Shown in pieces: positions 18,336 through 26,319 of a stretch of DNA of 64,000 nt (positions are counted from its first letter, which is position 1; each line of letters opens with the position of its first letter). The translations under genes were made by a program, and so were the position numbers. The stretch is from positions 2,141,501-2,205,500 of the forward strand of contig NZ_CP101527.1 in assembly GCF_026427595.1 (NCBI RefSeq). The letters run 5' to 3'. Below the pieces are notes generated by a model. That model worked only from the letters and a program-made list of their open reading frames with translations, was not told where the DNA came from and ran no database searches. The DNA comes from Alkalimarinus sediminis. Its GTDB lineage: Bacteria > Pseudomonadota > Gammaproteobacteria > Pseudomonadales > Oleiphilaceae.

Positions 18336-19211
18336 TTAATTCCTAAGTTTGACCACAATTTGAAGCAGATCGGGCAGCAACCCAATAAAAGTCGCCAATC
18401 TACCGGCAATACCCGCAATTTCTGGGCTCTCTTTCAACATATCCTGTTCTACAGAGTCAACAATTTTAGTCAACATTCGTTGCGCTCGAAAACGATTTAC
18501 CCCTGTTTCAACCAATGGTGATATTACCGGCATAATCGCTAGGGTCGCTACAACACCACCCGCCATACCTGCAACAGAAACCCACCCAGGTACACCAAAA
18601 ATCTGAACCATCAAACCTGACCACCACCCCTGGTGGCTTAAATATAGTGAAGTTGCAGCCATTGAGCCCAACCCCATCGAACTACCAAATACCGCTTTAT
18701 CTGAAAAGGCTCGCCCTACCAACCCTGTCGCAATAAATACCAACGACTCACGAACGCCCTCCTGAGCCACCGCATGAGTCTCGATTCGCTGTTTCAACCA
18801 CGCTTCTACCACAGGAGCATTCTGTTTATCTAATAAACTAGAGAGCTCTTGAGTCGTCAAACCCGCAGACTCAACCTCCCTTTCCAGATAGCAATTGAGT
18901 TTTTCTGATAGCTGATCTAACTGCAACAGCTCTTCGGTTACAATTTCAAGAAGCGCCTGCTCTTTGCCGCTAGGCAATCGATTAGCGGATTGACCTTTAC
19001 CTGCCAACTTTTTAGCTAATCCCCAACCCGCTCTGGGCACCGCAGCTATATCTTGAGGTATGTCTTTTCTATTCTTCCAATGCCGCTGAGTAACGGCTTT
19101 AAAAGAGAAAAACTGCTCAGCACAAACAAGGTCAACTCTTCGTCTTGAATCGGAAAAGTGATCGCTCATTATCTTTTCAAGCGCAGTTTTGTGATCTACC
19201 ACTTCTTTCAT
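18336..19211 (-). CDS. Uncharacterised membrane protein, partner of the voltage-sensor-like gene
   Basis: 291 residues that I do not recognise. The first 150 are soluble and charged; residues about 155-235 hold two or three glycine/alanine-rich hydrophobic segments (LVFIATGLVGRAF; MGLGSMAATSLYL; WVSVAGMAGGVVATLAIMPVISPL). A short charged helix and a final hydrophobic stretch (LATFIGLLPDLLQIVV) follow. There is no signal peptide. It lies 14 bases upstream of the voltage-sensor-like gene, so the two very likely form an operon and may act together. Confidence 0.6.
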   Translation of the reverse strand: MKEVVDHKTALEKIMSDHFSDSRRRVDLVCAEQFFSFKAVTQRHWKNRKDIPQDIAAVPRAGWGLAKKLAGKGQSANRLPSGKEQALLEIVTEELLQLDQLSEKLNCYLEREVESAGLTTQELSSLLDKQNAPVVEAWLKQRIETHAVAQEGVRESLVFIATGLVGRAFSDKAVFGSSMGLGSMAATSLYLSHQGWWSGLMVQIFGVPGWVSVAGMAGGVVATLAIMPVISPLVETGVNRFRAQRMLTKIVDSVEQDMLKESPEIAGIAGRLATFIGLLPDLLQIVVKLRN

Positions 19212-19364
19212 AATTCACTATCATCTTTTTAGTACTTTCAATATTGCCAGAATAACAGAGAGGTACTATATATAGACTAGATCGTATGCTCATACAAAAC
19301 TTGCACACCACCGATCTATTATTCTCTACAGAATAACAATAAAACTATCCAGGAGGGATACATC

Positions 19365-19577
19365 ATGACAACTCGTCAGGCATCACACTACTTCGAAGCA
19401 CTCACTGATTACGAATTAATGCTCTTGCAAGAGATGTGTGGCCGCAACTTCGACTATACAGACGAATCTCGCGAACTATTAGACGCCTTTATCAAGATGG
19501 ATGAAGCACTCATTGCCAGAGGGTTTAATGCAAAACCTAAAACCACCAAACAAGATAGGCCTCGCCAGGTCGCTTAA
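19365..19577 (+). CDS. Small hypothetical protein
   Basis: A 70-residue soluble protein with a helical N-terminal part (SHYFEALTDYELMLLQEMCG) and a basic tail. A strong ribosome binding site (AGGAGGG) stands seven bases before the ATG, so it is probably translated well. It is followed by an 18-bp tandem repeat and a terminator, making a complete single-gene unit. No family recognised. Confidence 0.75.
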   Translation: MTTRQASHYFEALTDYELMLLQEMCGRNFDYTDESRELLDAFIKMDEALIARGFNAKPKTTKQDRPRQVA

Positions 19578-19583
19578 CTAACT

Positions 19584-19637
19584 ACTTATTCGTATTCTGA
19601 TACTTATTCGTATTCTGATACTTATTCGTATTCTCAC
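19584..19637. repeat. 18-bp tandem repeat, three copies
   Basis: Units begin ACTTATTCGTATTCT at 19584, 19602 and 19620; the third differs at its end. The array starts six bases after the stop of the small gene and precedes its terminator. Confidence 0.9.
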
Positions 19638-19653
19638 TTTTAGTGAGGGGTAC

Positions 19654-19686
19654 AAAAAAGGAGCCTAAATTAAGGCTCCTTTTTTA
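19654..19686. terminator. Bidirectional rho-independent terminator
   Basis: AAAAAAGGAGCC, loop TAAATTAA, GGCTCCTTTTTT, between the converging small gene and the acyltransferase gene. Confidence 0.92.
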
Positions 19687-19705
19687 TTTGGGACAACAAG
19701 CCCGA

Positions 19706-20602
19706 TTATTTGGATGAGTTAAACTCACTTATTATGCGATCTTTTTTGACCCATAATTCATCAACCCATTTGATGATGCTCTCTTTGTGCTGCTCATCCT
19801 GGCTATAATCTCGACCTCTTAGCTCTACCGGAATTTCGACTTGATTTATGCGAATAACGACCCGCTTAACCTTGCCACACATAAACTCCCAAAAGCCAGG
19901 TCGGCCATCAGGATAAATAATAGTGATGTCGAGCAACGTAGAAATACAGTCCCCCATCGCATCTAACACCAAGGCCGTCCCCCCTACTTTTGGTTTCAAT
20001 AGGTGTGTATAGGGCGACTCTTGTCGAGCATGTTTTTGGTCTGTAAACCGGGTGCCTTCAGCAAAGTTAATCACACTTACTGGGGTATAGCGAAACTTCT
20101 CACAGGCTTTGCGAGTAGTTTCAATATCTTTACCGCGCATTTCAGGGTGCTTTTTCAGGTACTCTTTGCTGTAGCGCTTCATGAATGGAAAGTCCATCGC
20201 CCACCATGCGATACCAATAAACGGCACCCAGATCAGCTCCTTCTTAATAAAGAATTTCAAAAACGGAATGCGACGATTAAAAATATGCTGCAAGGCAAAT
20301 ATATCTACCCAGCTCTGGTGGTTACTTGTAACCAAATACCAACCTTGATGGCTAAGCCCCTCAAGCCCCTCTACATCCCACTCTGTGCGTTGAAATAGCT
20401 TCATCCAGGCGCTATTTATGCTAATCCATAGCTCAGAAATAACAATGATGGTTTTTGTACAGGCTACTTGTACAAATTTGAAAGGGATAAGAATTTTAAT
20501 AATGGTAGGAATATAAACGATTGTGCATAACACTACGGTATTCACCATTAAGAACAACGAACAAAGAACACCAATTAACGGTGCGGGTAGAAAGTTAAAC
20601 AT
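19706..20602 (-). CDS. yihG: PlsC-type acyltransferase, YihG-like
   Basis: 298 residues with the two glycerophospholipid acyltransferase motifs: NHQSWVD (motif I, catalytic His/Asp, about residue 94) and FAEGTRFT (motif III, about 186). The order and wording of many segments (WYLVTSNHQSWVDI, PFMKRYSKEYLKKHPEMRGK, VETTRKACEKFR-like, VNFAEGTRF) follow E. coli YihG closely. An N-terminal hydrophobic segment anchors it in the inner membrane. It is expected to acylate lysophospholipids. Alone on its strand after a terminator. Confidence 0.85.
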   Translation of the reverse strand: MFNFLPAPLIGVLCSLFLMVNTVVLCTIVYIPTIIKILIPFKFVQVACTKTIIVISELWISINSAWMKLFQRTEWDVEGLEGLSHQGWYLVTSNHQSWVDIFALQHIFNRRIPFLKFFIKKELIWVPFIGIAWWAMDFPFMKRYSKEYLKKHPEMRGKDIETTRKACEKFRYTPVSVINFAEGTRFTDQKHARQESPYTHLLKPKVGGTALVLDAMGDCISTLLDITIIYPDGRPGFWEFMCGKVKRVVIRINQVEIPVELRGRDYSQDEQHKESIIKWVDELWVKKDRIISEFNSSK

Positions 20603-20834
20603 AGACTCACCAAAAACAAATTAACACAGCTACCACAACGCACTGGCAGCCACCTAATGTATCCACTACTCAGCTATGGGCATATGATAAAGAGATTATA
20701 CTTCTGGTCAAACATTATGAACGCCGGTCAGCTATTATATTGGTATCAAACGATTAGTATCCTCTCATTGTGAGAACTTAGTCATTCTTTGTGCTATAAC
20801 CTTAACAATAAGGTTCTTTCTTAGGGTGCTTTCA

Positions 20835-21659
20835 ATGTTCATGTTTGAATCAAAAATACAGCAAGGTTCAAAGCAATCTGCCAGTAGCCTTATGAGAATG
20901 AACATATGGCTGATCACTGTCTTTTGCTGCCTAACCACCCATACTCAAGTACATGCTCAGCAAGTGACCATTTCAAGCTCAGGTTCGATTCCACCCTATG
21001 TTTTTGCTGAGACAGGCACAGGTATTCAGCTCGATATAATTCGAGAAGCCCTATCCATAGCAGGTCATGACCTTAAAGTCGTCTACCTCTCCAATAATAG
21101 AGGGTTAAGTTTTTTAAAAACAAAGCACGTTGATGGAGTGCTCAATGCGCCAGCCGGGGCTGCAGAGTACTACTATTCAGATTCCACAATTGAGTACCAG
21201 AATGGCGTAACAGCACTCAAACAGAAAGCACTCAATATTTCGTCAATTTCAGATCTTCAATCATTGCGATTAGTAGGATTTCAAAATGCGTCTAATTACT
21301 TTGGTTCAGAGTTTAAAGCGATGAGCCAAGCTAATTCGAGCTACGATGAAGTCGTCAACCAGCTTGCTCAACTAAAGCTGCTTTTTGGAAAACGGTGTGA
21401 TGCGGTCGTAATGGATCACAGAATCTTTAACTACTACCTGAATGCCCATAGCGACAAGAAAGGATTTGATCAAGAGACCATCTTTTATGATGTTTTGCCC
21501 CCCTCCCCCAGATATGTTGCATTTCATAATAAAGCATTAAGGGAGAGCTTTAATGAAGGTTTAAAAGCACTAAAAGCGTCCGGACGGCATCAAGAAATCA
21601 TTGAATACTACAAACACATAATTGGCGAACCAAACACAACAAAGAGCAGCAGTGATTAG
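20835..21659 (+). CDS. Periplasmic amino-acid-type substrate-binding protein
   Basis: About 274 residues. After an unusually long N-terminal segment comes a signal core (MNIWLITVFCCLTTHTQVHAQ) with an AQ-type cleavage site. The mature part fits the bacterial solute-binding family 3 (SSGSIPPYVFAETGTGIQLDIIREAL; KHVDGVLNAPAG; LRLVGFQNASNYFG; CDAVVMDHRIFNYYL). No permease or ATPase is adjacent, so it may feed another system or act as a sensor. ATG 20835 has AGGG eight bases upstream; GTG 20826 and ATG 20841 are alternatives. Confidence 0.75.
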   Translation: MFMFESKIQQGSKQSASSLMRMNIWLITVFCCLTTHTQVHAQQVTISSSGSIPPYVFAETGTGIQLDIIREALSIAGHDLKVVYLSNNRGLSFLKTKHVDGVLNAPAGAAEYYYSDSTIEYQNGVTALKQKALNISSISDLQSLRLVGFQNASNYFGSEFKAMSQANSSYDEVVNQLAQLKLLFGKRCDAVVMDHRIFNYYLNAHSDKKGFDQETIFYDVLPPSPRYVAFHNKALRESFNEGLKALKASGRHQEIIEYYKHIIGEPNTTKSSSD

Positions 21660-21660
21660 A

Positions 21661-22284
21661 ATGAGAACAACGCTTTACTACTTTCATGACCCGATGTGTA
21701 GTTGGTGCTGGGGGTATAGCCACACTTGGAATCAGCTACAACAATTATTACCAGATCACATTGGGGTAGAGTACGTTGTGGGCGGCCTCGCACCTGACTC
21801 AGACATACCTATGCCAGCTTCAATGGCACAGACAATTCAAACACACTGGAAGCGAATCGAATCTGAGTTAGGGACACGGTTTAACTATGACTTCTGGGTA
21901 AAATGCTCACCTAAACGGTCAACCTATCCTGCCTGCAGGGCCGTGTTAGCGGCAGAAAAACAGCAACAACAAAAAGCGATGATTCAACGTATTCAAGAGG
22001 CCTACTATCTAGAGGCGAAAAACCCGTCTGAACAGTCAACCCTGATTAAACTTGCAGAAGAGATCGGGTTAGACCCAGTGAAATTTACGGCTGATATTAA
22101 CTCAACAGAGATAGAACAAGAGCTGCAAGATCAAATACAACTCACACGCCAATCACCTATACAGGGTTTTCCATCTCTGCTCTTAGTTAAGGGCAGTATT
22201 CACTATCCCACCTCTGTTGGCTATCCCATCCCTGTAGACTACCACAGCCCGCATACCACTATTGAGGCCATTCTGCGCTGCTAA
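21661..22284 (+). CDS. DsbA/FrnE-family thioredoxin-fold protein
   Basis: 207 residues starting two bases after the previous stop. The N-terminal FHDPMCSWCWGY holds a CxxC pair (C13, C16) with the tryptophan typical of cytoplasmic DsbA-like proteins related to FrnE/HCCA isomerases. There is no signal peptide. The C-terminal QGFPSLLLV gives the cis-proline loop. A thiol-disulfide role in the cytoplasm is expected; the substrate is unknown. Probably co-transcribed with the binding protein. Confidence 0.85.
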   Translation: MRTTLYYFHDPMCSWCWGYSHTWNQLQQLLPDHIGVEYVVGGLAPDSDIPMPASMAQTIQTHWKRIESELGTRFNYDFWVKCSPKRSTYPACRAVLAAEKQQQQKAMIQRIQEAYYLEAKNPSEQSTLIKLAEEIGLDPVKFTADINSTEIEQELQDQIQLTRQSPIQGFPSLLLVKGSIHYPTSVGYPIPVDYHSPHTTIEAILRC

Positions 22285-22292
22285 GGCAACCT

Positions 22293-23165
22293 TTATGCGA
22301 CTCGTTGAGGCTTCAGGGTTTCAGAAACAGCACCAACTAACACAATTGCAGCCCCGATAATAACTTGTAGCGAGGGTTGATCATTAATCATAACAAAAGC
22401 TATTAGCGTACCTATAACCGGCTGTAGGCATCCAATCAATGCAACTGATTTTGCACTAATAGTGCGTAAGCTATTGGCCAGTAGTGAATGAGGAAGCGCT
22501 GTAAAGACAATACCTAGCAACACTAATTTAGTAAGATCATTCGAAGGCTGCTGGAGTAATTCAACAGCCCCCACTTCGACAAATGGTAAGAATATTACCC
22601 CGATGACCAACACTTGATAGAAGATAGTCAGATAAGCGGGATAGCCTCGCATATAGCGTTGTTGGGTTACATTTCGAGCAGCAAAGCAGAGTGCTGATAA
22701 CAGGCCAACCAAAACGCCTTCGATATTGCCACCTTCAAGGCCATCACCTGCAGTCGCCATCAGCCCCACTCCGAGCAGCACAGCAATTGCAACGACGATA
22801 TCGTATAAGCGAATGGCCTTATTAAAAAACAGCTTTTCCAGGAATACGGTGATAATCGGATAGGTATAAAGCACCGTCATACCAAGGGCGACAGTTGAAA
22901 TTCTCATGGAATAAAAAAATGTTACCCAATGAATACCCAACAACAGCCCAAGACCAATCGATAGCGGGTAGTGAGATGGCGATAGCAAACGAATTTTTTG
23001 ACGCTTTATCGCTAAGAATAAAAACAGCGCTAAAGCAGCCAAAATTGAGCGATAGGCTGTAATATCAAACACGTCAATAAAGATGCCTTTAGCAAAATAA
23101 CCATTCCCTGCTAGCAGAAATATTGCAGCATAGAGCGAAACAAGACCATTAATCGACGAATTCAT
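22293..23165 (-). CDS. EamA/DMT-family transporter
   Basis: About 290 residues with ten hydrophobic helices in two homologous halves, the EamA layout (first half from SLYAAIFLLAGNGYFAKG, second from GVLVGLLSALCFAARNVTQQRYM). These carriers export metabolites or amino acids with proton exchange; the substrate is unknown. The frame opens at 23246, but the first 27 codons do not look like the family, so ATG 23165 (MNSSINGL) is preferred with modest confidence. Confidence 0.85.
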   Translation of the reverse strand: MNSSINGLVSLYAAIFLLAGNGYFAKGIFIDVFDITAYRSILAALALFLFLAIKRQKIRLLSPSHYPLSIGLGLLLGIHWVTFFYSMRISTVALGMTVLYTYPIITVFLEKLFFNKAIRLYDIVVAIAVLLGVGLMATAGDGLEGGNIEGVLVGLLSALCFAARNVTQQRYMRGYPAYLTIFYQVLVIGVIFLPFVEVGAVELLQQPSNDLTKLVLLGIVFTALPHSLLANSLRTISAKSVALIGCLQPVIGTLIAFVMINDQPSLQVIIGAAIVLVGAVSETLKPQRVA

Positions 23166-23353
23166 TACTACGATACTACCTAATAAAAACAATAGCCGTG
23201 CATTGTACCCTAGAGTTGTGTGCGGGCATATATTGTTTAACTCCATGGCATCTGGGCCAAATATTCGGTGCCAAAATGTGTGATCAGCTACTAGAGTTAA
23301 ACCAACTGACCATGCTAATTAATATTTAAACAATCTTACAGGCCGGTAAAAAA

Positions 23354-24292
23354 ATGAAAATCCCTATAGGTATTAGCAGCTGTTTATTAGGCGAGAAAGT
23401 TCGCTATGATGGTGGGCATAAAAACCATTCATACATCAATGGAACACTAAGCGAATATTTCGAATTCAAAACTTTTTGCCCTGAAATGGCTATTGGTATG
23501 GGCGTACCCAGAAAGCCCATTCGGCTGATTCAAGTTGACGACAAAATTGAATGTGTGGGCGTTAAGGACGAAACCGTTAACGTAACAGAGCAGCTTGATG
23601 CATGTGCTAACGATCAACTTGGCTGGCAAAAAGAGTTATGCGGATATATTTTCAAAAAAGACTCTCCAAGCTGCGGTATGGAACGAGTTAAGGTATTTAT
23701 AAATGGGCAGCCTCACCGTCAAGGTAGCGGTATTTATGCTCATCGATTAATGAAAAACCTTCCCTACTTACCAGTTGAAGAAGAAGGTCGCTTAGGGGAC
23801 TCCCGGTTGAGAGAAAACTTCATTCAACGCGTTTATGTATTACACCGTTGGCGACAGCTAACAGCCGAAGGGCTCACCCTGCACAAGCTGTCTCAATTTC
23901 ATAGCCGTCACAAGCTTATCGCTATGAGTCACAATCAACAAGATTACCGAGCTCTCGGCAAGTTGGTTGCTTCTGCCACAAAAGAAAACCTCACTGAAGT
24001 TGCAGAGCAGTATATTCTGGACTTAATGCGAGCGCTTAAAACCATTGCATCAAGAGGCAACCACGTTAACGTACTACAACATATTCAGGGCTATCTGAAG
24101 CGAGCCCTGGACAGTGAAGACAAAGCAGAACTTACTGAAGTTGTAGAGCGTTATAGGCGAGGACAACTACCTTTAATCGTGCCCATTACATTATTGAAAC
24201 ACCACTTTAGAAAGGCCCCTGACGAATATATCAATAACTCATACTATATGAGCCCTCACCCTCAGGAGCTAAACCTACTCAATCTACTGTAG
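23354..24292 (+). CDS. DUF523-DUF1722 fusion protein (YbgA-type)
   Basis: 312 residues. Residues 1-150 are DUF523 (GISSCLLGEKVRYDGGHK, FCPEMAIGMGVPR, KKDSPSCG), with conserved cysteines that may bind a metal or cluster. Residues about 185-300 are DUF1722 (SQFHSRHKLIAMSHNQ, LGKLVA, then VPITLLKHH). E. coli YbgA has only the second part; the fusion is a known form. Function is not established. The stop codon lies inside the first copy of a 24-bp duplication. Confidence 0.88.
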   Translation: MKIPIGISSCLLGEKVRYDGGHKNHSYINGTLSEYFEFKTFCPEMAIGMGVPRKPIRLIQVDDKIECVGVKDETVNVTEQLDACANDQLGWQKELCGYIFKKDSPSCGMERVKVFINGQPHRQGSGIYAHRLMKNLPYLPVEEEGRLGDSRLRENFIQRVYVLHRWRQLTAEGLTLHKLSQFHSRHKLIAMSHNQQDYRALGKLVASATKENLTEVAEQYILDLMRALKTIASRGNHVNVLQHIQGYLKRALDSEDKAELTEVVERYRRGQLPLIVPITLLKHHFRKAPDEYINNSYYMSPHPQELNLLNLL

Positions 24293-24346
24293 GGGTATCA
24301 ACAGAATCTGCTTTAGGGGTATCAGAACAGATAAAACAGATTCTGC
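24290..24346. repeat. Duplicated segment overlapping a stop codon, with hairpin
   Basis: TAGGGGTATCA occurs at 24290 and again at 24314; the first copy supplies the TAG stop of the YbgA-type gene. CAGAATCTG at 24302 pairs with CAGATTCTG at 24338, which may form a transcript-end hairpin. Confidence 0.75.
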
Positions 24347-24371
24347 AATCTAGCTCGGCAAAAGTGGTCGG

Positions 24372-24677
24372 TTAAAAACGAATTTTGCCGGTCAGCATAT
24401 CTTTAAACATTACCCAGTCACCCGCTAAGCTATAAAGTGGGTACTGGAAGGTTGCAGGTCGATTTTTTTCGAACACAAAGTGTCCAACCCACGCAAAACC
24501 ATAACCTATAAGCGGCAGTAAAAACAGAAACGAAAGACGGCCTGAAAACAGCGCATAACATAGTACGACAATAACCAGAAACGAACCTATAAAATGCAAC
24601 CTTCGGCAAGTTTGATTGCTGTGTTCAGCCAAGTAAAAGGGGTAAAACTCTGCGAAGGATTTATACTCTTTAGCCAC
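24372..24677 (-). CDS. Mpo1-like (DUF962) membrane protein
   Basis: About 101 residues from GTG 24677 (AGGT eight bases upstream), or 108 from ATG 24698. The signature FYPFYLAEHSNQTCRRLHFIG fits the DUF962/Mpo1 family, with conserved histidines before two to three membrane helices. The eukaryotic relative Mpo1 is an iron-dependent dioxygenase in alpha-oxidation of 2-hydroxy fatty acids. The bacterial role is inferred only. Confidence 0.8.
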   Translation of the reverse strand: MAKEYKSFAEFYPFYLAEHSNQTCRRLHFIGSFLVIVVLCYALFSGRLSFLFLLPLIGYGFAWVGHFVFEKNRPATFQYPLYSLAGDWVMFKDMLTGKIRF

Positions 24678-24794
24678 GGGGAAGCACCTATTTATCATTA
24701 GTATTATTGATGACTACCCAGTCACCTTAATAGTCTGAGAGTAAGAAATCAATAATTAAGGGCTACATATATCAGCAGCCCTCAGCAGAGCAGA

Positions 24795-26114
24795 TTACGC
24801 TTCAGGCGTAGCAACACCAGCCACTGTCGCTCTTGAAGAGATAGCTGCAGTTAAGAGAAGTGCCAACAGGGTCGGTAAAACCCAAGCTAAACCTTGATCA
24901 AATAGCGGGATAGCCTGCAAAGAGGTTAACTCAAGCCCGGCAGCTTTCATCCCATCGAGCAGACCAAAGGCCAAAGCAACAGAGAGTGTTACGATGTAGC
25001 TTAACTGAGGGTTTCGCAAGCGGTCAGCAATCAACGTCAATAGAATCAATGCAATAGCAACAGGATAAACAGCCATTAAAATAGGGATAGAAAGTGAGAT
25101 TAACTGTGACAACCCTACATTTGCGATAACCAGACAACTGACAGCAGCCACCACCACTATTTTGCGATAGGGAATGGTAGGCTTGAGATCATTAATATAG
25201 TCACCAAAAGCACTAATACCACCAATCGCGGTTGTTAAACAGGCCAATGAGACGACCGCAGCTAACACCAACTGCCCTACAGGCCCAAAAATAGCCGCTA
25301 CATACTCGGTAAAGATTTGTCCACCATTGTCAGGTGTTGGGGTAAGCAGATGACTAGTAGCGCCTAAGTAAAACAGAGCAATATACACCAAGGCCAACCC
25401 CGCGCCTGCTATCAAACCCGCTATTGCCAAATAGTTAAACTGCTTACTTGAGTCGTTAATCCCTTTATTGCGCAAGGCGTGAATAATCAGCAAGCCAAAC
25501 ATCAGCGCAGCTAATGCATCCATTGTCATATACCCGTCCAAGAAGCCTTTAGCAAATGGGGAGGTAGCATATTCTTGCTGTGCCAAGCCGATTTCACCCT
25601 GTGGCGACACCATCACACCTATTCCAACCACAACCAGTAGCAGCAATAGAATAGGCGCAATAATTTTGCCTACATTATCAATTAACTGCCCTTCTTTAAG
25701 CGCAAAAAAGAGCGCTATAGCAAAATAAAATAGTGAGAAGAGCGCCAGTGTCATAGCCCCAGGAGATTCAATAAAAGGCAGAACCCCCATTTCATACGCC
25801 ACCAAGGCAGTTCTTGGGATGCCAAAAACAGGTACCAAAATAATATAGATAACAAGCCCTAAGAGGGTACTTGCTTTTTTTGGCAAGAACCGCCCCAAGG
25901 TCGGCAGCCCTCCAGACGCCTTGGCAATTGCCAAAAGCCCGAGCAGTGGTAGCCCAACAGCGGTTAACAGAAACCCAGCGATCGCAGGTAACAGATTGTC
26001 TCCTGCATAATATCCAGCAAGCGGAGGGAAAATCATGTTCCCTGCCCCTAAGAAAAAAGCGAACGTCATAAACCCTAAAGCAACAACATCTAATGGTCTA
26101 AGCGATTTATTCAT
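24795..26114 (-). CDS. brnQ: Branched-chain amino acid transport carrier BrnQ
   Basis: 439 residues, twelve hydrophobic helices, with family segments FFLGAGNMIFPPLAG (21-35), GLPLLGLLAIA, YMTMDALAALMFG and CLTTAIGGISAFGDY. BrnQ carries leucine, isoleucine and valine into the cell using a sodium or proton gradient. Length equals E. coli BrnQ (439). Single gene; the 205-bp stretch upstream contains an isolated DnaA box. Confidence 0.94.
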   Translation of the reverse strand: MNKSLRPLDVVALGFMTFAFFLGAGNMIFPPLAGYYAGDNLLPAIAGFLLTAVGLPLLGLLAIAKASGGLPTLGRFLPKKASTLLGLVIYIILVPVFGIPRTALVAYEMGVLPFIESPGAMTLALFSLFYFAIALFFALKEGQLIDNVGKIIAPILLLLLVVVGIGVMVSPQGEIGLAQQEYATSPFAKGFLDGYMTMDALAALMFGLLIIHALRNKGINDSSKQFNYLAIAGLIAGAGLALVYIALFYLGATSHLLTPTPDNGGQIFTEYVAAIFGPVGQLVLAAVVSLACLTTAIGGISAFGDYINDLKPTIPYRKIVVVAAVSCLVIANVGLSQLISLSIPILMAVYPVAIALILLTLIADRLRNPQLSYIVTLSVALAFGLLDGMKAAGLELTSLQAIPLFDQGLAWVLPTLLALLLTAAISSRATVAGVATPEA

Positions 26115-26287
26115 GGGGCCTCACAATGCCAAATAAAAAGCCCCTATTATATGGATAGGCAAACCATGCAACATACGTAAAAGCCGAAACAGGCTAGCGT
26201 TGTCATTAATGAGTAATATTTAGACAAATACTTGAAAGGCTTATGATTACTAGGCTACAGAGAATTGTAAAGAACTTGTCCAGTAAC

Positions 26288-26296
26288 TTATCCACA
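26288..26296 (+). promoter_or_regulatory. Perfect DnaA box
   Basis: TTATCCACA, the consensus 9-mer for DnaA binding, lies in the gap between brnQ and the diguanylate cyclase gene. A single box has little weight; no cluster is present. Confidence 0.35.
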
Positions 26297-26319
26297 GAGA
26301 ATGTGCATAATATCAACCT

